Shown here: positions 48,885-60,604 of the stretch, piece after piece
Layout: every line of letters starts with the position of its first letter
How positions within the stretch are numbered: the stretch's first letter is position 1
Assembly (NCBI RefSeq): GCF_047948215.1
Contig: NC_134455.1
Location: 105,365,995 to 105,429,994 of the forward strand
Length of the DNA stretch: 64,000 nt
Source of the DNA: Lycorma delicatula
Lineage: Eukaryota; Arthropoda; Insecta; Hemiptera; Fulgoridae
Direction of reading: 5' to 3'
Notes under the pieces: model-generated
Told to the model about the DNA's origin: nothing
Seen by the model: only the letters and a program-made list of their open reading frames with translations
Database searches by the model: none
Position numbers and translations under genes: made by a program

Positions 48885-49603
48885 AGACTCGGCAATGCTT
48901 CGCTATTGCTAAATCTGAGTATACATATATATTAAATGAACACAATTGCGAAAGTTTGGCAAAAAATTAAAAATATGAACATTATCACAAAATTTAACCT
49001 CTCACTTTATCTTTTTTCCCTATTTCCCATTTTCTCTTTTTCCTTCTTCCTTTTATCCCTATTTTCCTTCTTTTCTTTTCCCTACTTCATTTTTTTGCTT
49101 TTCCCCTTTTCCTCTTTTTCCCGCTCGTAAATCGGTTCGGTAGTTTAATTAGTCTAAAAAGGTCACACACACCAACATTGCCTTTTATATACTAGATACA
49201 GAAGAACAAAGTTTTTGTATATTTCTTTGTTTCATAAATATCTCGACACTGGCGCCACCTAGCGGGTATAGATTTTGGAAAACCTTTTCTTTTCAGATAA
49301 CTAATATACATTCTGAATATGAGTCAAATCGGACCATAAATGCATTTTTTCAAATCTCAATCCCAGCTTCTTCTAGCGGTCCATTTTTTGCAGAGGTATT
49401 CATTCCTTTCCATGTAAATAACAAGTATTCTGAATATGAACGAAATAGGAACATAAATAACATTTTTCGAAATATCTCGACCCCATTGCCACCTAGCGGG
49501 TCAAAACTACGAGTAATTCAGAAACCTTCGCGGGCGTGCGCACAACAACTCACCAAAGTTTCATTGCAATAGGATGTATGGTCGTTCGTCCGCGCTTGCG
49601 CGG
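48885..49603 (+). repeat. Putative nonautonomous element with internal ~115-bp repeats
   Basis: Starts near a GACTCGGCAATGCTTCGCTA motif. From about 49236 it has three diverged units, each opening with ATCTCGAC..(C)..GCCACCTAGCGGGT or its degraded form (about 49240, 49352 and 49470) and carrying TATTCTGAATATGA, (A)AATCGGACCATAAAT-type sequence and a run of T. The last unit gives way to CTCACCAAAGTTTCATTGCAA and a GC-rich hairpin CCGCGC-TT-GCGCGG at 49590-49603. A coding frame at 48936-49130 is a pyrimidine-rich translation and not credible. The phrases recall common arthropod dispersed repeats; the class is unknown. Confidence 0.5.
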
Positions 49604-49860
49604 ATGGATGATGGTGATCAGGTACGTGGACTCTTGACCCCCGAGCTCAAAGGCACCCCCGAAGTCGCGTATCTTAACTGCAGATCCGATCTCGGGTGGT
49701 GAGGAACGGTGAAATAGGAGTTTTAGTCGGTAGAGGGCGGGAACACATAGGCTCCTAATACCTAGCCGAATCCGTGCGAGTCCGACACTCCCGCACTTGT
49801 GGGGGGTACGTAAATGGTATTTTTCGCAACACCGTTAACAAATTGAAAAGAAAAAAAAGG
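49604..49860 (+). mobile_element. 5'-truncated R1-like element: 3' UTR only
   Basis: Shares ordered blocks with 5868-6100: GATGGTGAT, GACCCCCGAGCTCAAAG, TTTTAGTCGG, GCGAGTCCGACA and GGGGTACGTAAATGGTAT. It ends in an A-rich segment (about 49840-49858). No ORF2 precedes it, so this is an extreme 5' truncation. It sits directly after the hairpin at 49590-49603. Confidence 0.7.
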
Positions 49861-49907
49861 ATGAATGGCGTAGGAACGCATACGGGACAAATAAACGAAC
49901 ATTCATG

Positions 49908-49910
<3 letters not shown>

Positions 49911-49947
<37 letters not shown>
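49911..49947. repeat. TA microsatellite
   Basis: About 18 perfect TA units directly after the R1-like 3' end. Confidence 0.9.
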
Positions 49948-52440
49948 ATTAACATTTTAAGAAATAATTTTCCTGATTTTTATTCTTATAAAGAAATATT
50001 ATTGAAATTTAAAGTAAAACTTTTAGTTACTTTCATTCTTATCTCAATTAAAAAGCAATATGTAGGGTGCGCTGTCATTGTTATAACTTGAAAAAAAATG
50101 TACCAGCCCAATGTATCTTCCCACCAATTCATTTAAAATTCAATTAAAATATTTACTGTTACAGAAACAGTTTTATTCTATTAATGTATTTTTAAATAAT
50201 GCTAATTAAAACAAAAATAAAATTTATCTGCATCCCGTTCACCGTGTACAAAAAATAAAAAATAAAAATAACATGTATTCAAAATAATTTTTAAGAGCAA
50301 CTTCTAAATTATACATTATTTTGTAATTTTTTATGAATATATTTAATCTATTTACCTTAGATTATTTCACGTGTTAACAGATTTATTATTTTTTTATCTT
50401 CTAATTTGTTTTTACATGTATCTTATAGTGACGTGATCTATATAATGTATTTTTATGTTCCCATCAAAATAAAAATTTATTTATATAGATCATGATCTAG
50501 GAAGAAAAGTAAATAATTTAGGAACTGATTCTCGAGGTTGAAATAAAGGAAGATGTTTATTCAAACATATATCTGTAAACGCTTCGTTAACAAGCTACGA
50601 CTATTGAAAAATTTCACCTGGATTTCAGTGAAATTATGTCACACTAAAATTAATTTTTAAGGCGTTATTATTGGTTAAACTTGATGAGTTCTTAAGTATT
50701 TTGACCAGAAATTTTCACTTATTTTTAACACTTCTTTTTTTTTTAAGTGACTGCAATAAATTTGTCAAGGGACTGATAAATCGTAATTTTTTGATTAAAA
50801 CTTGAAGAAATTTTAATTATAAGAAAAATTGTGCAATAAAATCTATGAAAAACGAAAAAGACATCAACATTTTATTAAAATCAAAATTAACAGAAAAATA
50901 TTAAGAATTTATAAAAATAAAGTGGATGTTTTTATTAAAATAAATTTTGAACTTGAAAAATTGGGTTGGCAACAATAACTATATGCTTTGTAAGTAACTT
51001 GAATACTATTTATTGTCATAAAGTTCTGGTTGCATGTTAACATTAAACTTTTAGGCGGGTACATACCGTTCTGGGACCTGTTTTATTCGATTTTCAGGTC
51101 TATAAACCTATGAACCATCAAGTTTACACCTTATTTAACGCCTTAAAATATCAGTAACAACATTTCACCGGATAAACTCAAATCTGGGCGAACTTTTTTT
51201 TTAGCCGTAACTCGTTAACAAAGTTCATGTTTGTATGAACCTTTTTCCTTATTTCAAGCTCTAGAATCAGTTCTCAAATTACTCCCTTTTCTTCCTGAAT
51301 CATTTGCGTATACGAATAAATAAGTATTATCTTTTTCAATTTATATTTCAATAATAGTTGCTTTCTTTATCCAATTTTTTGTTTGCTACCTTTATTAAGA
51401 TTTCTTCAGTCATAATAACTCAAAGATAATGAAAAAAGACAGAATTATCATTGTAACAAAAAATAATAAGTTAATAATAATCATTAGTTTACACATTTTC
51501 TCTTTGTGAATTGTTTATCAGCCAGCTGATGTACAGTAATCCGATTAAATATTAAACACTCAGCTAATCAATTTCCTTTTACGAGCAGCATAGAGAATAG
51601 AGCGAGACATAAACGTCTAATTTCATCTTCATATGTTGGCCAACTAAGATCTAATTTTCTAAAAAAAAACAAGTTCTCCGTCTGCATCCATAGAAATGAG
51701 ATTTTTAGTAGAATAAGGTATTGTTTATTGCTACTTCATTCACATAAACGAAGAAAGAATTTCACTATTCACTAACACACATTCAAGTCAAAGCAACACG
51801 AAGAGTAAAGGTTACATTCACTCTAAAAGGAAAGTCTAATTAATTTTTGGTCAAAAGGATGCTGAAAGGAACAGTTGATGATTGGTCAATTGGAAAAGGC
51901 ACATTAACCTTTGTACTCTAGAATGGCGAGTTCTGAAAGTAATTTTAACCCCCTCACATTAGTTGTTGCCAAAAATCATTCACACATAAGGTATGAATTA
52001 CTAGCCTCATTTTAAAAAAAAATAGTTTTCTGGAACCTTCATCCTTCCTTGGAAACAACTACTCTTTTATTATTATTTTTTTTCTATCACATATAGCAAA
52101 ATTTGTTAATAGGAGCAATATTTCATTTCATAAATGTTGCATATCATTTGTTGAATCTTATAAAATGTGAGGATAAATTATATACTACACTTTTTGTAAA
52201 GCGTTTTTACTTATTGTTTTTAACCTTTCCAGCAAAAAAAAAAACAATTTCTAATATTTTTCTCTCTTAGGATTATATCTATAAAAATACCTTATAAGGA
52301 TCAACTGTTAGACAGAAAACTCCAACCTAACATATGATTTTCTTTTATTCGCTTAAGACGTATCTCAACTGAAAAATGGAAAAATTTTTAAATAAATATA
52401 AAAGTAAACAACTCGTAATTTATTTTTTACAGTTGTATCA
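49948..52440. other. AT-rich stretch, no recognised gene
   Basis: Contains one 12-bp inverted repeat, TGATCTATATAA (50434-50445) and TTATATAGATCA (50481-50492), with a 35-base loop. No coding signal. Confidence 0.5.
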
Positions 52441-52654
52441 ATTTAAGAATATACTAAAATATACTATATTAAGCAGGCTTTCTCAGGTTAAACACACTGA
52501 ACAAATTAAGAATACAATAAAATAAACTAAATTTTACAGTATTTCACAGGTTAAACACACTGGACAAATTAAGAACATACTAAAATATAATCAAATTAAG
52601 AATATATTAAAATAAACTAGATTTAGCAGTTTTTAATAGGTTAAATAAACTTGA
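52441..52654 (+). repeat. Minisatellite, ~63-bp unit, about 3.4 copies
   Basis: Units begin ATTAAGAAT/CATA and end CAGGTTAAACACACTG-ACAA: 52441-52504, 52505-52567, a truncated copy from 52568 to about 52594, and a fourth to 52654. Copies differ by scattered substitutions. Confidence 0.85.
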
Positions 52655-52854
52655 TGTTATATTTTTAATTTTATTTCACATTTTTTATGTTATTACTGGA
52701 GAAACAGATTTTTATTACTAACAAAAAAAAAAATACGGGAATTATTCAGAACTATTTCTTGTGAAGTAACATACTTTTTGTGAATAAATACTGAAACCAT
52801 TCATTTCTTTTATTTTATCTGCGATGGGCAAAGAACCATTATTATTGAGCGAGT

Positions 52855-53178
52855 ATTTTTTTTCTAATGTGTACATTGCAATCTGTTCAATTAGTGATTT
52901 ATAAGCAACCTCCCCTTCCTTGGCCCAACGAGAAGAGGAAGATATGTACGACATGTAAATGAGATGTAGTCTTGAACAAACTCATTCCTGAGACGTGTGA
53001 TTAATTGAACCCCAACCAACAAAGTATCCACTGTCTAGTATTCAAATAATAAAAAAAACTAACCGAAAGTAGCTAACTTTTTCTTGGATTTGAACCTCAG
53101 AAACTTCGACTTCAAATACCAGCTGTTGAACAACTTGTTTTCGACGATGAATTTACGAGTAGACTAGCCCGATGGTTG
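52855..53178 (-). mobile_element. SINE (subfamily B), diverged
   Basis: Read on the minus strand: the head CATCGGGCTAGTCTACT (about 53177-53161) corresponds to the A-box region, then a B-box-like GAGGTTCAAATCC (about 53100-53088). A middle part has CACACGTCTCAGGAATGAG, and the tail GAACAGATTGCAATGTACAC is shared with the copies at 25853 and 54790. Confidence 0.6.
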
Positions 53179-54785
53179 AATAACAATGAAATTAAAAAAA
53201 TTACAATGACCCCCATTATAAATCTGAGAAAATATAATTACTAGATGAATGTGAACAAACGATGAAATATACGTTTAAAATACATAAAAAATATTTTTTT
53301 TAAATACTTCTGTAAATGAATAAAAAGTATTTTTCGTCTTTTGTTATAAAACATTGTGTTGTTTTTTTTGTATTCTTTTTTTGGAGGGCGAAAAACGCTT
53401 TCGCGTTATCATCGCCCGGTCTGTGTTGTGTTGTATTACATATTGATCCTCGTACTACGTTGCTATTACTGCTCAGTCACCTTATGAAAAAGAATGTCGA
53501 ATTACGGTATAATATAAAAATAATTTTGTGAAGAAAATAGAAAAAATAATTTTACACCAAGAATGTACACAATACTATTATGAGAAGTGAAATTCAGAAA
53601 CAAAAATAAAAAAATTGTTATTTTTACAGGGCGATTAATTCACTGTTGCCGTGTTACTTTCCTCTTTTACTAACGGAATATAAGATTCAGTGTTGTTAAC
53701 ATAAGTTGATCTAGTCGACGGGAGTATGTGGGTAAGTTAGATAATCAAACATACATCTAAAAAGATACTGACTTAAAAATAAGGTAAAAACTGTTGTAAA
53801 AATACTGTTAACTCTTTTTGTGAATTATGATTCTCATAATAGATCACGAATGTTATTATGTTCTACTATTTATACTAATATTTTTCAAGAAGATTTGTGG
53901 AAATCTCATTAAGTAAACTCAATATACGAGTAGATATGATACAAAAAAATAATATTCAAGATATTCGTGAGCATTAATATGCATAATAAAGATTCGTTAC
54001 TTTACTTTATATGCATCAGTATCGTGTATTTGTTAGTTATGAGAAATTTACGTTAGATATTTACAAGTAAAACAATAAATTCAGTACAGAGTGGTTTACA
54101 TTGATGCTCTAAAATAGTTCATAAATTTAAACCAAGATAATCGATTTTGAATCTGGCAGAGGTTCAAATGGAGACTCGGCGAATAAAAGGGAATAAAGTC
54201 AAGGATCACATTGAATGGATTAAGCTTAGAAGCTTCTTCGATGATTATACCATAAGTGCTTCGATCAAGGCAATGGTCTATTATAATGGATCAGTTTGTG
54301 TACACAAACCTCTTTTGTAGTAAAAATAAGTTTAGGTTGTGAAGTTTTTACATTGGTTATTTGAAATTTACCCACTTAATTTAAAAATCGAATGAGATAT
54401 TTTTTAATGCAAAAAAAATGAAAATTCATGTTGCTAAAAGGAATTTTTGATTACAAAAAAGATATTTTTACTCAGTTATAATACTAATAATAATAATAAG
54501 TTATTTAATCGTAAATAATGAAATAAAGTATTTCAGTTTCTATACATATAATAAAATAACTAGGATCATCCCTGTGCGTGAATCTCGCAAAAACTACTGA
54601 AAAGATTTTAATAAACTTTTGCAGATATGTACGTTAGATGCTTGGTCATTATTTCAATTATAAATATTTCCACATTCCTAATGGTGGTTAAGATATTAAA
54701 TAAATTCTTTAAATAAAAAAAAATCCTATTACTTCCTTGAATTTCTATTACCACACGGTAACAGAAATATTATTTATTTATTTTC
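53179..54785. other. AT-rich spacer
   Basis: No gene. A small less AT-rich island (about 53388-53480) holds AACGCTTTCGCGTT, a near-palindrome. The stretch 54540-54640 (CGCAAAAACTACTGAAAAGA) resembles phrases common in arthropod repeats but is unassigned. Confidence 0.45.
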
Positions 54786-54789
54786 CTAA

Positions 54790-55050
54790 TTTTACGTTGC
54801 AATTTGTTCAACTTGAGAACAATAAGCAACCACCCACGGTGCAATGAGATGTTAGTCGATCCAAATAAGATGTTGTTCGTGTATAGGCTAAAACCTACCT
54901 ATGTGGTTAATTGAACTCCAACCACTAAAGTACAACGATATCCACAATCTAACGTTCAAATACGTATAAAAGCAACTAATTTTTTGTAGGATCTGAACCT
55001 CACAAACTTCGACTTCGAAAATTGTTGACGACGACCACTATACTAGAAAT
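54790..55050 (-). mobile_element. SINE (subfamily B), diverged
   Basis: Minus-strand order: an eroded A-box (TAGTATAGTGGTC, about 55042-55030), a GAGGTTCAGATCC-type B-box (about 55002-54990), a GATTGTGGATA middle, ACCACATAGG, and the tail GTTGAACAAATTGCAACGTA. The 5' end is approximate. Confidence 0.6.
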
Positions 55051-55459
55051 CTGAAGAAATTTCTTATTTTTCTTTGTATTATAATGTTGCAGTAACTCTA
55101 CAATCTGTTGATGATTAAAATTGAACAATAAGTAAATAAGCTAAATTTGGAATAAACATTAAGAAGCTTCAGACCCAGTAGTTTGTAACTTAAAAGTTAA
55201 CAACGAAAACAAATGAAATTGAAGATGACTTCGTAATTCGGTTTATAAAACCACTTAATTGAATTAAATAAACCCAAATCAAATCAAGGAATTTTGAAAA
55301 ATCGCTGATAGAGTTATCCAATACATTGACTGCCATATAGTTTGGATGCCGATCCAAACGATTTTGATATCTTTGACTGATCAGAGAGATTTCTTGCGTA
55401 ACGGTTCCTAATTAAAAATCATTAAATATCTAGTTATTGCTTATGTACCAAGCTTCTAA

Positions 55460-56796
55460 TTCTAGTTTTTACCAGATTGCTAGTCTGAAACAGCCGTTCA
55501 TTTTTTCTCAAGACAATTCATGAATAGTCCAATCATTCTATCCATCATATTTTCAAGCATTCGCTCAAATTTATGAATATATGGTCCATGACAATCATAA
55601 ACCCTTAAAAATTTTGGTTTTCAGTAGTTTGCTGATCAGAGGGAGTACTCATTTTAAATTTTCCAGCATAGGTAGGACCGGAAATATTTAGGCTATTATT
55701 ACATCCATTATTTTTTTTATTACTATTATAATTATGAAAATCATTGTACTCGACTTAGTTACACGAAAATCTCCTCTTTTAGCACTCAGATTATTATTAC
55801 TGACATTAGTAATTATTATTATCAGTAGAATTGTTACTAGTTGCAACTCTGGAAGATAGTGCGGGTTTGGGAGTATAGACATGTTTTACACTGTTAATAA
55901 ATTTTACATCCTTTGTAACAGTCTTGGTGTTGATCGTCGCATTGACGCAGGAAGCTGGAATCTGTTGTTCCGTAGAACAGACTATTGCTGCATGATCTGC
56001 TCACATTTTACATAATGGTGCGGGCGATTGCATAGATTTTTTGTATGCCCAAAGCGTTGGCAACGTTTGCATTAAACTACTTCTTTTTTAATGTACAGTG
56101 CTTCAAAGCTTACAATTGTATAGTTGACACATCTTACGTCAAACATTTCTTTATTATTAGATTTGAGCTCCAAATCTACGAAGTGATTAAGTGGCAGCAG
56201 TCCCTTTGTTTGACGAAGTAGAACTTTAGTAACGTTTCTAATCTCGTTGCATAACTTCATCAATTCAGCAATGATTACTGATTTATCTTCGAGTGATGCG
56301 TGCCTCGCATAACCACTCTATACGCTTTTCATGTTTAAGTTTGTATGTATAGTGACTAATATTGTTTTTAAGCATTTTTTACCTAATAATTTTATATTTT
56401 TCTATATAGACTGGAAGAAATTTTTCCCTGTGTTCCGATTGCATTGTCGTTAATTTGTATTTAATAATATCACAATTAGGAAATAATTTTAACAAAAAAT
56501 GTTTAATTCAGTTATTGGATTAACGCTTGTTACAAAAGATAGGCTCAGGTTTTCTTGTTTTTCCATGAAGACCTTTCTTATCAACACTCTTTTAAAGAAG
56601 ACTAAATTTATTTGACGTAGAACAGCAAAAGTAGATTGACCAGCTGATTGTAAGCGAATATTAGGTTCAGTATAATTTGTGGGCTGGCATTATTTTTTTC
56701 CACTGGAATTTCATCGGTCTGCCAACTGACATTTTCGTTTCGTCTGCGCAATATTGGTATTCCTTGGCAGGGAGGGTTTGTCTGACTAAAATCCAT
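55460..56796 (-). pseudogene. Jockey-like ORF1 (gag-like, zinc knuckles), broken
   Basis: Starts with ATG at 56796 (MDFSQTNPPCQGIPILRRRN). After several stops and shifts it reaches an open stretch (56263-56072) with VTKVLLRQTKGLLPLNHFVD and VRCVNYTIVSFEALYIKKE, the domain that precedes the knuckles in Jockey ORF1. Then comes CKRCQRFGHTKNLC, an intact CCHC knuckle at 56071-56030, and a degraded second one (RPHHYVKC). A C-terminal tail continues to about 55460 with FKGLWLSWTIYS-type sequence. The protein binds element RNA for transport to chromatin. Its upstream region (56868-57660) is recognisable; no ORF2 is visible downstream, where a SINE remnant and AT-rich DNA follow. Confidence 0.75.
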
Positions 56797-56867
56797 AATA
56801 TCACTATCACTCTCTTCCTGAAAAGTTACTCATGTTATCGATAATGTCGTCTGTAATTAACTTACGC

Positions 56868-57660
56868 CACGCCGAAAGAAGAAATAAAATGATTTTTTTT
56901 ATTTAATAAATAACAGTAAAACATTTTATTAGTTATAATAATAATAATAATAATACAATATCATTATTATCATTGTAATTAGCTTAAATTAACACATTTA
57001 GCAAACCTTTGTGGGTTTTGATTGGTTATTTTGGCTGCCGATATTGGATTACCAAAAGTTAAAAAAATATGCCTTCAAGAAAGAGAAATAACCATTCTTA
57101 TTATTCAAAGTTTACTAAAAGAATGAGAGTATCTTAATTCTCTGAAACAGCTGAAGTGCGTGATTTTCAGTTAGCTTTTCTTTCTTTTTCCTGTTTAGCC
57201 TCCGGAAAATACCGTTTAGATAATTCTTCAGAGGATGAATGAGGATGATATGTATGAGTGTAAATGAAGTGTAGTCTTGTACATTCTCAGTTCGACCATT
57301 CCTGAGATGTGTGGTTAATTGAAACCCAACCACCAAAGAACACCGGTATCCACGATCTAATATTCAATTGGCTTTACTAGGACTTGAACGCTGTAACTTT
57401 CGACTTCCAAATCAACTGATTTGGGAAGACGCGTTAACCACTAGACCAACCGGGTGGTTTGATTTTCAGTTAGCTGTTGACCGAGAACGCTACGCCCAGA
57501 TTCGAGCTCTACTTCGTCTACAGCAGAAATGCCAAGAACTTCTACGTAAGAACGAGGGAAACGTTAGAGGAAAGACAGCTTTTCAAGCATTAATTGTTAT
57601 TTATTGGTATTATTTTTACAGCCATGAGGATAACAAACGCATCCGGGTTGACCAGACGGG
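56868..57660 (-). repeat. Upstream region of the Jockey-like element, interrupted by a SINE
   Basis: The minus strand aligns with 25365-25848 (see that entry). Removing the SINE (57177-57459) and one target duplication makes the two copies collinear. Position directly upstream of ORF1 suggests a 5' UTR, where Jockey-type elements keep an internal promoter. An ATT microsatellite (about 56936-56955) is present here and, as AAT on the plus strand, in the other copy. Confidence 0.6.
57177..57459 (-). mobile_element. tRNA-derived SINE (subfamily A), full length, with 16-bp TSD
   Basis: On the minus strand it begins CCACCCGGTTGGTCTAGTGG, containing an A-box-like TGGTCTAGTGG (57448-57438). After a long imperfect palindrome (CTTCCCAAATCAGTTGATTT, then GGAAG) comes a B-box-like GTTCAAGTCC (57389-57380). 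The body contains GATCGTGGATACCGGTG and CATCTCAGGAATGGTCGAAC, ending in a purine-rich tail GGAAAAAGAAAGAAA. Flanked by a perfect 16-bp direct repeat TGATTTTCAGTTAGCT (57161-57176 and 57460-57475). The homologous site at 25.5 kb has no SINE. Confidence 0.95.
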
Positions 57661-59224
57661 AAGGGCAAGTGAGGCAGGTTTGACGGCTATTTTACATTAA
57701 ATTATTAGATTATAAGAAATTTTAATCTTAGTTGAAAAATCAAGATTTACGTGAAATCAGGAATATTAATCAGGAATACTATTCTAATTATTATTTGTAA
57801 GTAGAATAAATAAATTTCTTGAAGAAGCCTATTAAAATCTAATTTAAATCTTAATACGTGCACTTTTCAAGTACTTCCATTTTTTTTATTTTAGTTAAAC
57901 TATAAATATTCATAATAAATAAATAATTTAATAAAAAATTTAAATACGTAAGGTATCAACTACAGGTAATTGATGGTAGCTTTAGTAAAATATCTTAATA
58001 TGAAGTAGCTCAAGCAGATAACAGGAATCAAACCCCACGAGGACATCATTTCTGTAATAGAAATGAAAGTGTGATACAACCGCTAGATTTCTACTTCTGC
58101 ACATTCTTTTTTTGCAGGAATCGAGACAAAAATAGCAACATATTTGACTAGATATGGGCTGAGATTAGATTAACAGGTACTGGCCTCTCGAATAATTCAT
58201 AAAAAATTAATTGTTAACAGTGCATTTTTAGATTATGTTTGTTTTGTTTAATTCAGGTTTCGTGAAGTATGAGAAATATTATATTTTACATTTCGTAAAG
58301 TGAATCATAATTTCATTATAGAGATTGCTTCTGTTTTGGAATAGTTACTATTTTACACCAAGAAAAATATGAAATAGTGACTTTACATGTTATGTGGAAA
58401 ATCGTTATTCTCAAATTAAAACAGTTATTTTCACATTATCTTGTTATTAACTAAAATAAATTTGGTGTTGTTATTATAGTGAAGCAAAGGTTGACCGTTT
58501 ATGTAAAATGACTCAATTTAATTATTCTCTTAAAGTAGTTAATTTTTTCTTATTTTACATGGTCAATTTTTCTTAAATAATGCAAATTTTGAAGCAAAAA
58601 TAAACCATTAGATTTGAAAAATGCAAAATAACTAACCTTTTTTCATTTAGTTGAATCGTGTTGGAATTGTTATTGTTTATTTGCAACTGTTTTTAGGTTC
58701 TGTTACAGTTTTAAAAAATCATAAATGTTACAACAATAAATATATACGAAAGACTGAAACAATTTTCGTGGATCCTCAATAAAACAGTAAACTACATCAC
58801 CTATATACTGGTAGTAATGGCTGATCATCATACTAAGTAGAATTCCGAAAATTGAAGGATGTAATGATATAATACCAACGAATGAAGAATTAGAAAGTTC
58901 TTAAATATAACGTCAGTATACGTAATCCAATAAAGTGATTGACAATCTGATGATATCAACTTAGCAATGATTTTCTTATTTTTTACGGCAAAAACTTGGT
59001 TCTATTATATCGAGCTGCAAACGCCAATCACATATTATATTAAATATAAAAGAGATTATAAGACATAAAATATTCGAATTATAACCTATTTACATTTTTT
59101 CATTCTTTGACTCTTATCTTCCTGAAATATGACTTTTGTGCTAATATTTTTAGGTTTATTTTAAAACCAAGGATATATATAGAAAAACAACGTTGGAAAA
59201 GTTTTAAGTAAATTATTTTCTTAC
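57661..59224. other. AT-rich spacer
   Basis: No supported gene or repeat. Confidence 0.5.
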
Positions 59225-59234
59225 AGTTTTCTTA

Positions 59235-60604
59235 AAAAGGGGAATTTCCGTCAGACTTCAAAAAAAGTATTATAGTAATGATACCAAAGAAATCAGGGGC
59301 AGATAAATGTGAAGAATACAGAACAATTAGTTTAACTAGTCATGCATCAAAAATCTTAACTAGAATTCTATACAGAAGAATTGAGAGGAGAGTGGAGGAA
59401 GTGTTAGGAGAAGACCAATTTGGTTTCAGGAAAAGTATAGGGACAAGGGAAGCAATTTTAGGCCTCAGATTAATAGTAGAAGGAAGATTAAAGAAAAACA
59501 AACCAACATACGTTTGGCGTTTATAGACCTAGAAAAGGCATTCGATAACGTAGACTGGAATAAAATGTTCAGCATTTTAAAAAAATTAGGGTTCAAATAC
59601 AGAGATAGAAGAACAATTGCTAACATGTACAGGAACCAAACAGCAACAGTAGCAATTGAAGAACATAAGAAAGAAGCCATAATAAGAAAGGGAGTCCGAC
59701 AAGGATGTTCTCTATCTCCGTTACTTTTTAATCTTTACATGGAACTAGCAGTTAATGATGTTAAAGAACAATTTAGATTCGGAGTAACAGTACAAGGTGA
59801 AAAGATAAAGATGCTACGATTTGCTGATGATATAGTAATTCTAGCCGAGAATAAAAAGGATTTAGAAGAAACAATGAACGGCATAGATGAAGTCCTACGC
59901 AAGAACTATCGCATGAAAATAAACAAGAACAAAACAAAAGTAATGAAATGTAGTAGAAATAACAAAGATGGACCACTGAATGTGAAAATAGGAGGAGAAA
60001 AGATTATGGAGGTAGAAGAATTTTGTTATTTGGGAAGTAGAATTACTAAAGATGGACGAAGCAGGAGCGATATAAAATGCCGAATAGCACAAGCTAAACG
60101 AGCCTTCAGTAAGAAATATAAGTTGTTTACATCAAAAATTAATTTAAATGTCAGGAAAAGATTTTTGAAAGTGTATGTTTGGAGTGTCGCTTTATATGGA
60201 AGTGAAACTTGGACAATCGGAGTATCTGAGAAGAAAAGGTTAGAAGCTTTTGAAATGTGGTGCTATAGGAGAATGTTAAAAATCAGATGGGTGGATAAAG
60301 TGACAAATGAGGAGGTATTGCGGCAAATAGATGAAGAAAGAAGCATTTGGAAAAATATAGTTAAAAGAAGAGACAGACTTATAGGCCACATACTAAGGAA
60401 TCCTGGAATAGTCGCTTTAATTTTGGAAGGACAGGTAGAAGGGAAAAATTGTGTAGGCAGGCCACGTTTGGAATATGTAAAACAAATTGTTAGGGATGTA
60501 GGATGTAGAGGGTATACTGAAATGAAACGACTAGCACTAGATAGGGAATCTTGGAGAGCTGCATCAAACCAGTCAAATGACTGAAGACAAAAAAAAAAAA
60601 AAAA
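59235..60604 (+). mobile_element. 5'-truncated RTE-like LINE with TSD and poly(A)
   Basis: Bounded by a perfect 10-bp direct repeat AGTTTTCTTA (59225-59234 and 60605-60614; the first A of the right copy merges with the tail). Ends CTGAAGAC plus a poly(A) of about 17. The endonuclease and 5' part are missing, as expected from incomplete target-primed reverse transcription. It is the least decayed element in the window. Confidence 0.9.
59278..60584 (+). pseudogene. RTE-like reverse transcriptase, nearly intact, one frameshift
   Basis: Begins inside the RT: IPKKSGADKCEEYRTISLTS, then EDQFGFRKSIGTREAI. A frameshift at about 59511-59516 joins to AFIDLEKAFDNVDWNKMF (first catalytic Asp), KGVRQGCSLSPLLFNLYMEL, FADD at 59820-59831 (catalytic pair intact), KTKVMKCSR, FCYLGSRITKDGRS (thumb), VWSVALYGSETWTI and a C-terminal Cys/Arg-containing domain (AFEMWCYRRMLKIRW; HILRNPG; GRPRLEYVKQIV). 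It stops at 60582-60584 directly before the poly(A). From 59514 onward the frame is open for over 350 codons. Apart from the frameshift and 5' truncation all RT hallmarks are kept, which implies a recent insertion. It would copy its RNA at a nicked target. Confidence 0.9.

Noticed and set aside
48936..49130. 64-codon Ser/Phe-rich frame as a membrane peptide
   Set aside because: It is a translated pyrimidine-rich simple-sequence tract inside a dispersed repeat.
49911..49947. TA run as an origin or regulatory element
   Set aside because: Plain dinucleotide microsatellite; similar ones occur at 41521 and 43174.
57368..57700. 110-codon plus-strand open frame as a protein gene
   Set aside because: It spans the SINE, its target duplication and the antisense of a LINE 5' region, so the frame is fortuitous.
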